Assembly: GCA_937905825.1 (NCBI GenBank)
Contig: CALCXM010000182.1
Location: 1-64,000 of the forward strand
DNA from: an uncultured bacterium
Lineage (GTDB): Bacteria > Planctomycetota > UBA1135 > GCA-002686595
DNA: 64,000 bases
Direction: 5' to 3'
A model generated the notes under the pieces. It was not told where the DNA came from. It worked only from the letters and a program-made list of their open reading frames with translations, and made no database searches. The position numbers were made by a program, and so were the translations under genes. Numbering within the stretch: the stretch's first letter is position 1; each line of letters starts with the position of its first letter. Shown piece after piece: positions 39,970 through 48,258 of this stretch.

Positions 39970-40623
39970 ATGGAATCAAAAGTCCGCCTTGAGCCGAACG
40001 AAGCCCGCGTCCTCGGGGTCCTGATCGAAAAAGAGCTCACCACTCCAGACCAGTACCCGCTCTCCGTCAATGCGACCACCGCTGGTTGCAACCAAAAGTC
40101 CAATCGCAGCCCGGTCATGATGCTCTCCGAAACGGAAGTTCAGATGCAGCTCGACAAGTTGGTGGTGTTGGGCCTAGCTGGGCGCGTCTATCCCGCCACG
40201 AGCCGGGTGGAGCGCTTCATGCACAACACCTGCGCGGTGCTCGACATCAGCACTCACCAAGCGGCGATCCTCGCAGAACTCATGATGCGCGGCCCGCAAA
40301 GTCGTGGGGACTTGCGAACGCGGGTCCATCGCATGGGACCGGTGCCCACCTTGGAAGCCTTGGCCGCCCACTTGGATCCGTTGCTCAAGCGCGAGCTGGT
40401 CAAACGCATCCCGCCGGCAGCGGGGAGCCGCGTGGAACGCTTCGCGCAACAGCTAGCGCCAGATTCGCAGGGAGTGCAACCCTCGGCAGCTCCATCCACG
40501 GGCGGCCCCGCTGCTGCGCTGGCCTCCCCTAGCCAACTGCAGGATCTAATCGCCCGAGTCAGCAAACTCGAAAACCAGTTGGCGACACTCTCCGAGAAAC
40601 TGGGCGAGCCCCTCGAGGATTAG
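39970..40623 (+). CDS. yceH: YceH (DUF480) winged-helix protein
   Basis: 217 residues. The family start LEPNEARVLGVLIEKELTTPDQYPLS is followed by NATTAGCNQKSNR.PVM and VERFMHN, then a second winged helix (LAELMMRGPQSRGDLRTR) and a Pro/Ala linker leading to a C-terminal coiled coil (LIARVSKLENQLATLSEKL). YceH has two winged-helix domains of unknown regulatory role. ATG at 39970 is the family start; the frame is open from 39934. It stands alone, divergent from the kynurenine-type operon. Confidence 0.92.
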   Translation: MESKVRLEPNEARVLGVLIEKELTTPDQYPLSVNATTAGCNQKSNRSPVMMLSETEVQMQLDKLVVLGLAGRVYPATSRVERFMHNTCAVLDISTHQAAILAELMMRGPQSRGDLRTRVHRMGPVPTLEALAAHLDPLLKRELVKRIPPAAGSRVERFAQQLAPDSQGVQPSAAPSTGGPAAALASPSQLQDLIARVSKLENQLATLSEKLGEPLED

Positions 40624-40750
40624 GATCCTGCGCCACAGATAGCGGCCCTACTCAGCATTTACTGCACTCCGTTCAAGAACGCAAATCAGGCGCGTCAGAG
40701 CGAGCTCCCGCGGTCATGATAGGAACTCGAACGCAACGGTCCACCTAGTC

Positions 40751-42067
40751 ATGAATAGCACCATGGGCAATCGCCACTTCCTTCCAGTTATCGCGCTCCT
40801 CATCGTCAGTTCGTCGCTCTACGCGCAGACCGTTCACTGGCCCACTTGGCGTGGACCTTCCATGAATGGGCGCGCGGCTGAAGACGCCAATCCGCCTATC
40901 GAGTTTGGTGAGGACTTGAACCTCGCGTGGAAGACGGAGCTCCCGGGCCTGGGGTCTTCAACCCCGATCGTGGTGGACGACCGCATCTACCTGACTTCGG
41001 CGGCGCCCGTGGAGACGGACGGTTGGTTGCGCGAAGATGGCACGTACCCGCCGCCCACTGCAGTTCCTCACCGATTCTTGGTTCACGCGCACAGTCGCAA
41101 GGACGGGTCCCTCCTCTGGCAACGGGAGGTCTGCCAGGCAACGCCTATGGAGAAAGGGCATCGCGATGGGACCTTCGCATCCGGATCGATCGTGACAGAT
41201 GGCACGCGCCTGTTCGCCTTCTTCGGTTCGCGCGGCGTGTTCGCCCTCGACATGGATGGCAAGCTGCTGTGGTCCAAGGACCTTGGGGAACAACAGACCC
41301 TCGCAGGCTTCGGCGAAGGCGCAAGCCCGGCACTGTGGGGTGATACGCTGATTCTGCCCTGGGACCATGAAGGCCCCTCCGCCCTCATTGCACTCGACAC
41401 GAAGAGCGGCGACGAAAAGTGGAGGCAGGCGCGCGACATGGATTCCGCCTGGAGCACGCCGATCGTGGTCGAGGTGCAAGGCAAGCCGCAAGTTATCGTG
41501 ACGGGATCCAAGACCACCGTGGGATACGACCTGGTTACCGGTCAGCCCGTTTGGACTTGTGCCGGCATGTCCTTGAACCCCACAAACTCACCCCTCGAAG
41601 CGGACGGCGTGCTCTACGTCATGAATTCCTACAAGGGCAAGGTGATCCAGGCCATTCGACTCGAGGGGGCCAAGGGCGAGCTTTCGGAGAGCCCTGCCTT
41701 GATCTGGAGTCACGGGAAGAGTGCCTCCTATGTCCCGGGCGGGGTGGTTTCCGGCGGGAACTACTTCTTCCTGCGGGAAGACTCCGGGACCCTGAACTGC
41801 CTCGACGCGATCACCGGGGAAACACGCTTTTATGGAGAGCGGTTGGACGACCTGCGCGTGGTGCATGCGTCGATCATGTCCGCGGGGAAGCGCCTGTACA
41901 TTCCCGGACGAGGTGGAGCGGTTGTGGTGGTGAGTGCAAGCGCGACCTTCGAGCAACTAGCCGTCAACAAACTAGACGACACCTTTGGGGCTTCGCCCGT
42001 TGCGATCGGCCGATCCCTCTTCCTGCGCGGGCACCGCTACCTGTACCACTTGCGGGAGTCGGAGTAG
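40751..42067 (+). CDS. Secreted PQQ-like beta-propeller protein
   Basis: 438 residues with signal peptide (HFLPVIALLIVSSSLYAQ). The mature start WPTWRGPSMNGRA is the standard opening of the PQQ-like/'outer membrane protein assembly BamB-like' family so abundant in Planctomycetota. Propeller blades recur as SSTPIVVDDRIYLTSA, GSIVTDGTRLFAFFGSRGVFALDMDGKLLW, STPIVVEVQGKPQVIVTG and GETRFYGERL. No PQQ-dehydrogenase catalytic disulfide or calcium site is seen, so it is probably a binding or scaffold propeller. ATG at 40751; an ATG at 40763 would also leave the signal intact. Confidence 0.87.
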   Translation: MNSTMGNRHFLPVIALLIVSSSLYAQTVHWPTWRGPSMNGRAAEDANPPIEFGEDLNLAWKTELPGLGSSTPIVVDDRIYLTSAAPVETDGWLREDGTYPPPTAVPHRFLVHAHSRKDGSLLWQREVCQATPMEKGHRDGTFASGSIVTDGTRLFAFFGSRGVFALDMDGKLLWSKDLGEQQTLAGFGEGASPALWGDTLILPWDHEGPSALIALDTKSGDEKWRQARDMDSAWSTPIVVEVQGKPQVIVTGSKTTVGYDLVTGQPVWTCAGMSLNPTNSPLEADGVLYVMNSYKGKVIQAIRLEGAKGELSESPALIWSHGKSASYVPGGVVSGGNYFFLREDSGTLNCLDAITGETRFYGERLDDLRVVHASIMSAGKRLYIPGRGGAVVVVSASATFEQLAVNKLDDTFGASPVAIGRSLFLRGHRYLYHLRESE

Positions 42068-42623
42068 CTGTTCCTAAGGACGCCCAGGGGGCTATACGTT
42101 TGAGACGAAAGCGCCACAGACTTGGGGCCAGCTCTCTGCGATAAGGATGGAGATGACCGGAAACTCGCCTGTTGGCTAGATGTCGTAATTAGGAAGGTCA
42201 CGCCATCGAGCGCAAGGCAACTTAGCCGCGCTCTATGAGTTCTATTGTGGAGGGCTGATTGAGCTCAGGCCCTTTGTCGGCTAGCCCAACAAAGGGACAA
42301 TTCGCATCCGCGGGTCCGCTCAATGCCTCGCCCCGCCCGTTCATCGGCTGCGACGGGTTGAGCCGGTCATGTCAATGGGTCGGACGGTCGAAGAGACTGG
42401 CGAGGATCCAATCCGCCCGCTTGATCCCAAGCGCCCCCTCCCGCACGGCAGACTGCACCAAGGCATTCCAGTCTTGTCTTTGCATGGTGCTTGCGGGAGC
42501 ATCACAAAGTACATAAGACTGTAGACCTCACAGTCCAACAACCCTCCGCCTGCGGAATGGCGCTTAGCTGTCGAGTCCCGGCCCCCCTTTGGTGGCAGGA
42601 GCAATCACTTGTATGAGGACCCC
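42068..42623. other. Intergenic region upstream of the response regulator, no supported gene
   Basis: About 555 bases. Composition is visibly less GC-biased in places (for example around 42180-42260) than the flanking genes. Open frames of about 85 codons occur on both strands over 42259-42604 but show no domain and no convincing start. No tRNA-like or strong terminator fold was found. Confidence 0.4.
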
Positions 42624-43088
42624 ATGAGCCAGCGACGAGAACGAATCACGAAGCGCCCCGCAGAAGTCCTACTCGTGGAGGACAATGAAGACGATGTCCT
42701 GATCACGAGGCGTGGATTTCGAGGTGTGGAGTTTTCCATCAACCTGCACCACGTGCCGAATGGCCTGGAGTGCCTTAACTTTCTCAAGAAACAGGGCAGC
42801 TACGTGCACGCTCCGACGCCGGACCTGATCCTGCTCGACTTGAACATGCCCGTCATGGATGGGCGCGAAGCCTTGGCCAAGATCGTGGGAGACGAGAAAC
42901 TGCGAAAACTGCCGGTGGTGGTCCTGACAACCTCATCGAGCGAACGTGACGTGTCGGCGATGTACGACATGCGCTGCAACTCCTACATCACGAAACCGGT
43001 GGAGTTCTCGGAGTTCAAACAAGTGTTGGAGGAGCTCGGGCACTACTGGTTCTCCCTCAACCTGTTGCCCGAAGAATACTCTTGTTGA
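42624..43088 (+). CDS. Single-domain response regulator, Rcp1 type
   Basis: 154 residues, receiver domain only: acidic pair in LLVEDNEDD, phospho-acceptor Asp in LILLDLNMPVMDG, Thr/Ser in VVLTTSSSERD and Lys in SYITKPVEF. The longer-than-usual alpha4-beta5 region (SAMYDMRCNSYITKPV) and C-terminal FSLNLLPEE tail are typical of Rcp1 regulators, which partner phytochrome-class kinases. It has no output domain, so it must act by protein contact or phosphotransfer. ATG at 42624 is preferred to a TTG at 42609. The cognate kinase gene begins 65 bases downstream. Confidence 0.9.
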   Translation: MSQRRERITKRPAEVLLVEDNEDDVLITRRGFRGVEFSINLHHVPNGLECLNFLKKQGSYVHAPTPDLILLDLNMPVMDGREALAKIVGDEKLRKLPVVVLTTSSSERDVSAMYDMRCNSYITKPVEFSEFKQVLEELGHYWFSLNLLPEEYSC

Positions 43089-43153
43089 TTCGGGGTCTGC
43101 GGCGTTCAGGGCCTCGAGCACTCAGAACCATGACATCGCGGACGAAGGATTAG

Positions 43154-44710
43154 ATGAGCGACTCCACTGAGAAAAGGTCTACTTCAATTGATGAAGGTCA
43201 AATGAAGGCCATCCTGGATACGGCCTCCAACGCCGTCATCCTGATCGACCACACCGGCGCGATCCGGTACTGCAATGCCCATGCCGGCAAGATCTTTGGC
43301 TATTCCTGCGACGAACTGCTCGGTTTGAGCATGGACCTGCTCCTCCCGGATAACCTGCAAGCGGGCCATCCGGCCCAGCGTCAATCCTTCTTTCGGGATC
43401 CATCTGCGCGCGCGATGGAAGCCAGACGCGACCTGCGAGCTCGGCACAAGAACGGCTCGACCTTCCCCGTGGAAATCGGTCTGAACCCGCTCCAGACCCC
43501 AACCGGGCTTATGGCAGTGGCCTCCGTAATCGACATCTCGGGACGCGTGCTTCACGAACAGAAGGATCGCGTGCACGCCGAGAGAGTCGCCCTCCTCAAT
43601 CAGAAGTTTGAAGGGGTCCTCGCCGCGTCCCCGTACGGGGTGCTCACCACCAATGAGGAGGGAGTGATTCTCTTTGCGAACCGGGTAGCCGCGACGCTGT
43701 TCGGATACACGCTCGAAGAACTCACGGGCTTGAACGTGGATCAACTCCTGCCGGATGGGATGCAAGCGGGCCACCAAGCCATGCGTGATGCCTTCATCCG
43801 GAATCCTTCCATGCGGGCCATGGGAGAGAATCGTGACCTTGTTGCTCGGCGCAAGGACGGGGTCGAGATTCAGGTGGAAGTCGGGCTCAACACCATGCAG
43901 ACAGAAGATGGCGTCGAAGTGCTTGCCTCCATCTTGGACATCACCCAACGCGTTCAGGCTGTGAAGAGGCAGGAGCGTCTGAACCAGGAGCTGATGTCTT
44001 CCAACGACGCCCTCGAGGAGAGCAACTTGGAGCTGCAGCAGTTCGCCTACGTGGCATCCCACGACTTGCAGAGCCCTCTACGCAGCATGGCGTCCTTCGC
44101 CAAGTTCCTTCAAGAGGACTACTACGACACGCTTGACGAGGAAGGGAAGCAGTACACGCAACGCATCATGGATGGAGCCACGCGCATGAAGGCGTTGATC
44201 GATGATTTGCTGACGTACTCCCGTGTGGAATCCCGCTCCATGCCCTTCACGCCCGTCGACATGGAGCTCGTGCTCGACGAAGTCCTGGACATGCTCACGA
44301 TCTCCATCGCAGACCTCGATGCTGAAATCACTCGTGATCCCTTGCCTTCGATCCTAGGGGATCGCGGTCAACTGACGCACCTAGTGCAAAACTTGATCAG
44401 CAATGGCATCAAGTACCATGGTGACAAGCCGCCGAAGGTGCACGTGTCCAGCAAGTTGCTCAACGGCGCCCAGACCTTGTCCGTAAAGGACAACGGCATA
44501 GGCATTGACAAAGAACACCACGGCAAGATCTTCGAGATTTTCAAACGCCTGCATGGACAGCAGGAGTACCCAGGAACAGGAATTGGCCTGGCCGTCTGCA
44601 AACGCATCGTCAAACGGCACAACGGCGCCATCCGCGTGGAATCCGCAGAAGGGCAAGGGACCTGCATCTTCGTCGACTTTCCGCCTGACGCGACTTCTAC
44701 GACGGCCTAA
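43154..44710 (+). CDS. Soluble PAS-PAS histidine kinase
   Basis: 518 residues: two similar PAS domains (about 15-130 and 150-270; NAVILIDHTGAIRYCNAHAGKIFGY and YGVLTTNEEGVILFANRVAATLFGY), each followed by the LPD...QAGH...F..P..RAM stretch found in PAS sensors, a coiled-coil, H-box FAYVASHDLQSPLRSM, N-box LISNGIKYHG and G boxes DNGIGID, GTGIGLAVCK. The H-box and C-terminal ending are of the bacteriophytochrome/HWE-neighbouring class, matching the Rcp1-type regulator upstream, but no GAF/PHY chromophore domain is present. No membrane helix, so the signal is cytoplasmic. The two PAS halves look like an internal duplication. It overlaps the convergent xdhC stop by four bases. Confidence 0.9.
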   Translation: MSDSTEKRSTSIDEGQMKAILDTASNAVILIDHTGAIRYCNAHAGKIFGYSCDELLGLSMDLLLPDNLQAGHPAQRQSFFRDPSARAMEARRDLRARHKNGSTFPVEIGLNPLQTPTGLMAVASVIDISGRVLHEQKDRVHAERVALLNQKFEGVLAASPYGVLTTNEEGVILFANRVAATLFGYTLEELTGLNVDQLLPDGMQAGHQAMRDAFIRNPSMRAMGENRDLVARRKDGVEIQVEVGLNTMQTEDGVEVLASILDITQRVQAVKRQERLNQELMSSNDALEESNLELQQFAYVASHDLQSPLRSMASFAKFLQEDYYDTLDEEGKQYTQRIMDGATRMKALIDDLLTYSRVESRSMPFTPVDMELVLDEVLDMLTISIADLDAEITRDPLPSILGDRGQLTHLVQNLISNGIKYHGDKPPKVHVSSKLLNGAQTLSVKDNGIGIDKEHHGKIFEIFKRLHGQQEYPGTGIGLAVCKRIVKRHNGAIRVESAEGQGTCIFVDFPPDATSTTA

Positions 44711-45501
44711 GCCGGGGACATCCCGTGCAAGACCTCGAGCAGTTCCGCGGCAACCGAGACCGCGATGGCCTTGGGTTCCTTTGATGTCTTCGCGGTTCCA
44801 ATCGGGCAGACCACACTCGCGATCTGCTCGGCACTGTAGCCACGTTCCGCCAGTCGCTTTTGAAAGCGCAGCCATTTGCGGCCGGATCCGATCAAGCCGA
44901 CGTAGGGGAACGTTCCGCGGCTGAGCGCCCTCTCGAGCACGCGCAAGTCCAAGGCGTGGTCGTGGGTCATGATCAGCACCAACGAGCCCTCTGGAATCAC
45001 CTCGATCTCCTCCTCAGGATCATCCACACACAGCAAGGACCAGGAGCGCTGCTCGGGAATCGGCGGCTGCAACTCCGCCTGCTCCCGACTGTCGATCAAG
45101 AGCAAATCACTGGCCAGGTATTCCTGCAGTCCCGCCAAGGCTTGGGCCACATGCCCCGCGCCGAAGACGACCACCTGACGCGTTGTCCACGGGTACGTCT
45201 CGTAGAAGAGCGTGACCTTGCCGCCGCAACACTGCCCGGTGCTCTCAGCGAGCGGGTAGTCACGGCTTTCGGAAACGTGCTGGCTCTGCTTCAAGAGCTC
45301 GGTTCCGTGCGCGATGGCCAGGTGCTCTAGATTTCCACCGCCGATGGTTCCCCATGCGAGCTTGCCCTGCGCGACGATCAGCCGGGCCCCGCTCTCGCGC
45401 GGAGCAGAACCGCTGACCTCCGTCACCACCACCACGGCACAGGGTGTGCCAGCTTGCTTCAGCTCTGCAAGAGCTTCGAACCAGGTGGAAGGGTAGGTCA
45501 T
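44707..45501 (-). CDS. xdhC: XdhC-family molybdenum-enzyme maturation factor
   Basis: 264 residues; the family binds molybdenum cofactor and inserts the sulfurated form into xanthine dehydrogenase and relatives. N-terminal domain with TEVSGSAPRESGARL and GTIGGGNLEHLAI, the Cys pair motif ESTGQCCGGKV, then a Rossmann domain (VVFGAGHVAQAL, VLIMTHDHALDL, GLIGSGRKW). The client enzyme is not in the window. Downstream and in opposite orientation to a DUF2064 gene, another factor of the same neighbourhoods, which is often found near molybdenum hydroxylase genes. Confidence 0.9.
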   Translation of the reverse strand: MTYPSTWFEALAELKQAGTPCAVVVVTEVSGSAPRESGARLIVAQGKLAWGTIGGGNLEHLAIAHGTELLKQSQHVSESRDYPLAESTGQCCGGKVTLFYETYPWTTRQVVVFGAGHVAQALAGLQEYLASDLLLIDSREQAELQPPIPEQRSWSLLCVDDPEEEIEVIPEGSLVLIMTHDHALDLRVLERALSRGTFPYVGLIGSGRKWLRFQKRLAERGYSAEQIASVVCPIGTAKTSKEPKAIAVSVAAELLEVLHGMSPA

Positions 45502-45801
45502 GGGATTTCTGTGCTGGACTCCCGAGGAATCGCGCCAGTGAGTGAATCGACCCAGTGAGTGAATCGAGTTTGATGGCGGGCAGAGTCTAGAGGGATCTCA
45601 TGCCGCGACAAGTGAGAACGGAAGAGGATTCAGCTCGGTTTGACCCGCCCGTGTGCCGCGCCTACCAGGCGGGTCAAGACTTGCGCAACGGCTTCTGGTC
45701 AGGAGCGGCCTGTTCGACAACTGGTCCGCTTGAAGCTTTGGGGGCTTGTTTGTCAGGATGCACCGCGTGTAGCGAGGAAGCGGGGAATGAGCCTCCTCAG
45801 C

Positions 45802-45915
45802 TCAAAGTGCCCAGGTCAATTGCAGGGCGTTCGATGTGTTGAAGCTCGAACCGCATGGGCCGGGAACATCGCGGCACCACAACTGATAGTAGCGTGTGTC
45901 CCCAGGGGCGACCCC
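45802..45915 (-). pseudogene. Relic: C-terminal end of a YCFG/CPC-domain secreted protein
   Basis: Read on the minus strand, 37 codons ending in TGA translate to GVAPGDTRYYQLWCRD...CGSSFNTSNALQLTWAL. This is the terminal motif of the domain seen at 1094-2167 and 11748-12893 (YQFWFRDP...CGGGFN.SN...VTW). There is no start, no YCFG motif and no upstream body. The missing middle part of such a protein lies at 46747-47150 in opposite orientation, on the other side of the DUF2064 gene. The rest of the gap 45502-46032 has no gene I can support. Confidence 0.75.
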
Positions 45916-46032
45916 CCCGCCGACGCGCAGGCGAGCCGAGCCCCACGGCCGCATGGTTTTGTCCGTATGCGAACCTCATGCGGATCGGCGCTGTCCTCGC
46001 ACTGGAACGACTTGCTAAGCTCTCCAATTCCC

Positions 46033-46725
46033 ATGCCTCCCTCCACCAAGAACCCGCAGCTCAAGAATTGGATCGTGGTGCTCGCCAAGCAACCGATTGC
46101 AGGTCAGTCCAAGACGCGGCTTGCCCGGGACATCGGTGTCGAGCGCGCCCAAGCCTTGGCCGAGGCCTTTGTGCTCGACACCTTGGAACTGACGGCGAAC
46201 CAAGCAGACGCTCAGGTCATGATCGCCTTCGCACCGAAGAAAGCGCACTCTTGGTTTGCCGAGCACGCCCCCGCAGCCGAGCTTGTCCCGCAACCTGAAA
46301 CAACCTTCGGCGAGCGCATTCAAGCCGCTATGGTCGAGGCCTTTCAACGGGGAGCCGAACGCTGCGTCGTGATGGGCATGGACACGCCGCATCTAGGTCC
46401 CTCAACTCTGACGAGTGCCTTCGCCGCCCTCGACCAAGCGGATGCTTGCATCGGACCTTCGGAAGATGGCGGGTACTATTTGGTCGGCGTGCGCGAACCA
46501 CAACCCGCACTCTTCATCGACATCCCTTGGAGCACGCCGGCAGTGCGCTCGACGACCTTGCAACGGGCGTCGCAAGCGGGCCTGCGCCTGCGTGAATTGC
46601 AGCTCGAGGTGGACGTGGATGATGGCGAGGATCTGAAAGCCCTGCAGGCCATTCTGCGCGAGCGCCCCGCCTGTGCAGCGCGGACGCGTAGGGTCCTCTC
46701 CGAGCAATTGCGCCAGCCACTCTAG
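46033..46725 (+). CDS. TIGR04282/DUF2064-family glycosyltransferase-like protein
   Basis: 230 residues with a GT-A nucleotide-diphospho-sugar transferase fold: VLAKQPIAGQSKTRLARDIG at the N-terminus, MGMDTPHLGPSTL (the DxP metal region) and GPSEDGGYYLVGVREP. The family (TIGR04282, DUF2064) has no firmly assigned substrate. ATG at 46033 (MPPSTKNPQLKNW) is natural; the long frame from 45640 runs antisense through the relic at 45802-45915. It is flanked on both sides by pieces of one broken secreted-protein gene. Confidence 0.87.
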   Translation: MPPSTKNPQLKNWIVVLAKQPIAGQSKTRLARDIGVERAQALAEAFVLDTLELTANQADAQVMIAFAPKKAHSWFAEHAPAAELVPQPETTFGERIQAAMVEAFQRGAERCVVMGMDTPHLGPSTLTSAFAALDQADACIGPSEDGGYYLVGVREPQPALFIDIPWSTPAVRSTTLQRASQAGLRLRELQLEVDVDDGEDLKALQAILRERPACAARTRRVLSEQLRQPL

Positions 46726-46746
46726 ACGCCTGGGCGCCCGGCGACA

Positions 46747-47150
46747 TGGGGCAACGACCTGCTCGCCTCGAGTGCCCCGATCGTCAACGGATCCCCGGAC
46801 GGAACCGGCAACTTGGCCATCGGACGGCACGCTCACGCTCGGTGTCGCCTACTGCTTCGGCGATTCGACGGGCGCCGGATGCCCCTGTGGCAACTCCGGT
46901 GGTCCCGGTGAAGGATGTTCGAGCAGCACGGGCGCCGGCGCGATCATGACAGCGAGTGGCGCGGCCGACGTGGCCAATGACAGCCTGCTCTTGAGCGCAA
47001 CCCAATGCCCGGCAGGCATCCCCGCCATCTTCTTCCAGGGGAACAACCCGCTGATACGCCCGGCGTTCGTGGGGGACGGCTTGCTCTGCTTCTCCGGTCC
47101 CATTCGGCGTTTTGGCGTGACGTTCACGAGTGCAGCGGGTGAAGCGGGTG
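46747..47150 (+). pseudogene. Relic: body of a YCFG/CPC-domain secreted protein, frameshifted and truncated at both ends
   Basis: One frame gives WGNDLLASSAPIVNGSPDG...GNLAIG (46747 to about 46822). The sequence then continues one frame over as DGTLTLGVAYCFGDSTGAGC, so there is a frameshift near 46815-46825. The second frame continues through CPCGNSGGPGEGC, PAGIPAIFFQGNN and RRFGVTFTSAAGE. After that, at about 47125-47150, it degenerates into a short repeat (GCGGGTGAA) and loses the family ending YYQLW.RD...NALQLTW, which is found inverted at 45802-45915. No signal peptide or start is present. An open frame of 210 codons covers it but mixes the remnant with noncoding sequence. Confidence 0.75.
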
Positions 47151-47189
47151 AAGCGAACTCGAGCGCGACCAGGCCCCCACGAGTCCGAG

Positions 47190-47744
47190 CTACTTGCCCC
47201 CAACCGGCAACCAGCCGTGCTCTTCCACCACCTCTTCCATCAGCGCTCGGAACGCTTGGAACTCGGGCGGGGCTTGGCGACCATAGTCCGCGATGCTCTT
47301 CGTGAAGCCCTCGCCCTCGAAGGTCAAAGTGATGGTCTCATCGTCTGTCCATGAGGCGGAGTAGCTGTCCTCCAGATCCAAGAGCCCCGAGCGACCGGCC
47401 ATCGAGGAGAGCAACCCAAAGCCACCGGCCCAGACACGCGCCGTGTATTCCCCTTCCCGCAGGGCATGGCGACCTCCGACGTAGCGACACTCTCCGCTGC
47501 GCAACAAGTCCACCGTGTACTGAGGACAAGATCCATAGCACCCACCTCTCGTCAACGTGATGCGCTTGAAGGGAAAGCCTGCGAGGACTTCTTCGTCTGT
47601 GCGGCGTTCAAAGGCTTGGTACCGGAAGTACTCCCCGCTCTCCCGCACAATCGAGGCTTCGATCGGGCCGAGCGGAGGTTCCGCGCCACAGCTCGCCGCC
47701 ATGCTCAAGCTGACGGCGACTAGGATTCTGATTGAAAGGCTCAT
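47190..47744 (-). CDS. Predicted lipoprotein with DUF6438-like domain
   Basis: 184 residues. N-terminal signal with lipobox (MAASCGAEPP; Cys19) indicates lipid anchoring. The domain begins KRITLTRGGCYGSCPQYTVDLLRSGECRYVG, with the paired-Cys GGCYGSCP signature of DUF6438, and continues into EGFTKSIADYGRQAPPEFQAF. Function unknown. It is convergent with the relic at 46747-47150. ATG at 47744 starts the signal peptide. Confidence 0.83.
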   Translation of the reverse strand: MSLSIRILVAVSLSMAASCGAEPPLGPIEASIVRESGEYFRYQAFERRTDEEVLAGFPFKRITLTRGGCYGSCPQYTVDLLRSGECRYVGGRHALREGEYTARVWAGGFGLLSSMAGRSGLLDLEDSYSASWTDDETITLTFEGEGFTKSIADYGRQAPPEFQAFRALMEEVVEEHGWLPVGGK

Positions 47745-47779
47745 GTCATTCGGCGGAAGTTGCTTTGCTCATTCCCCGC

Positions 47780-47812
47780 TGGCACGGGCTCCCCAAGGCG
47801 TGGCCCGTGCCA
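47780..47812. repeat. Stem-loop upstream of the DUF6438-like gene
   Basis: GGCACGGGC (47781-47789) pairs with GCCCGTGCC (47803-47811), plus one flanking T-A pair, around a 13-nt loop. It is about 220 bases downstream of the tRNA in the tRNA's direction and 36 bases upstream of the lipoprotein gene. No T-run. The remaining bases up to the tRNA contain nothing I can name. Confidence 0.4.
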
Positions 47813-48034
47813 ATTGCATCCATCTGGGGTGTGGAGGGAGCGTGCAAGCTAGCGTGCCCGCCGCACTCATGCCACGGAACGCTCGCGCGAGGACGCTCAG
47901 CGTTTTCTCCCAAAGCGGAAGGTTCGTCGTGGATGGATCGCCTCGGAAGGATTCGAGGTTCCCCTCTGTGTCAACGTGGATGAGACAGCCTTCGACGTCG
48001 GCCCTGAAGTGCGAGCTTCGGGGGGTCCCGCTGG

Positions 48035-48107
48035 TGGGCGATACTGGACTCGAACCAGTAACCTCCACGCTGTGAACATGGCACTCTACCAATTGAGTTA
48101 ATCGCCC
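48035..48107 (-). tRNA. tRNA-Val (anticodon CAC)
   Basis: A 73-nt cloverleaf on the minus strand: acceptor GGGCGAT/ATCGCCC, D arm ACTC-AATTGGTA-GAGT, anticodon stem CCATG/CGTGG with loop TTCACAG (anticodon CAC, reading GUG), 5-nt variable loop, T arm ACTGG-TTCGAGT-CCAGT and discriminator A. CCA is not encoded directly (the next bases are CC). Not part of a tRNA cluster. Confidence 0.93.
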
Positions 48108-48258
48108 AGCGGGGCGGAGACTTTAGTGGGAGGGATCCCGGGGGGCAAGACCTTCGGGCGGGATTCTGGTGGCGAGGGGGCGGAAACCGGCGAGGGGCCG
48201 GGGAAAGGGACTTGGGGGACCTTTCGAGGGGGTTTCCGGGGGGGCGAGCGCTCGCTCT

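Noticed and set aside
42259..42604. Small genes of about 85 codons on either strand
   Set aside because: No domain, no start context, and the two frames overlap each other.
45640..46725. 361-codon version of the DUF2064 gene
   Set aside because: The first 131 codons run antisense through the relic at 45802-45915 and show no family similarity; ATG at 46033 gives the family start.
46673..47305. Intact 210-codon secreted protein
   Set aside because: Its N-terminus is the tail of the DUF2064 gene read in another frame, it lacks a signal peptide, and the family body changes frame near 46820 and loses its end.
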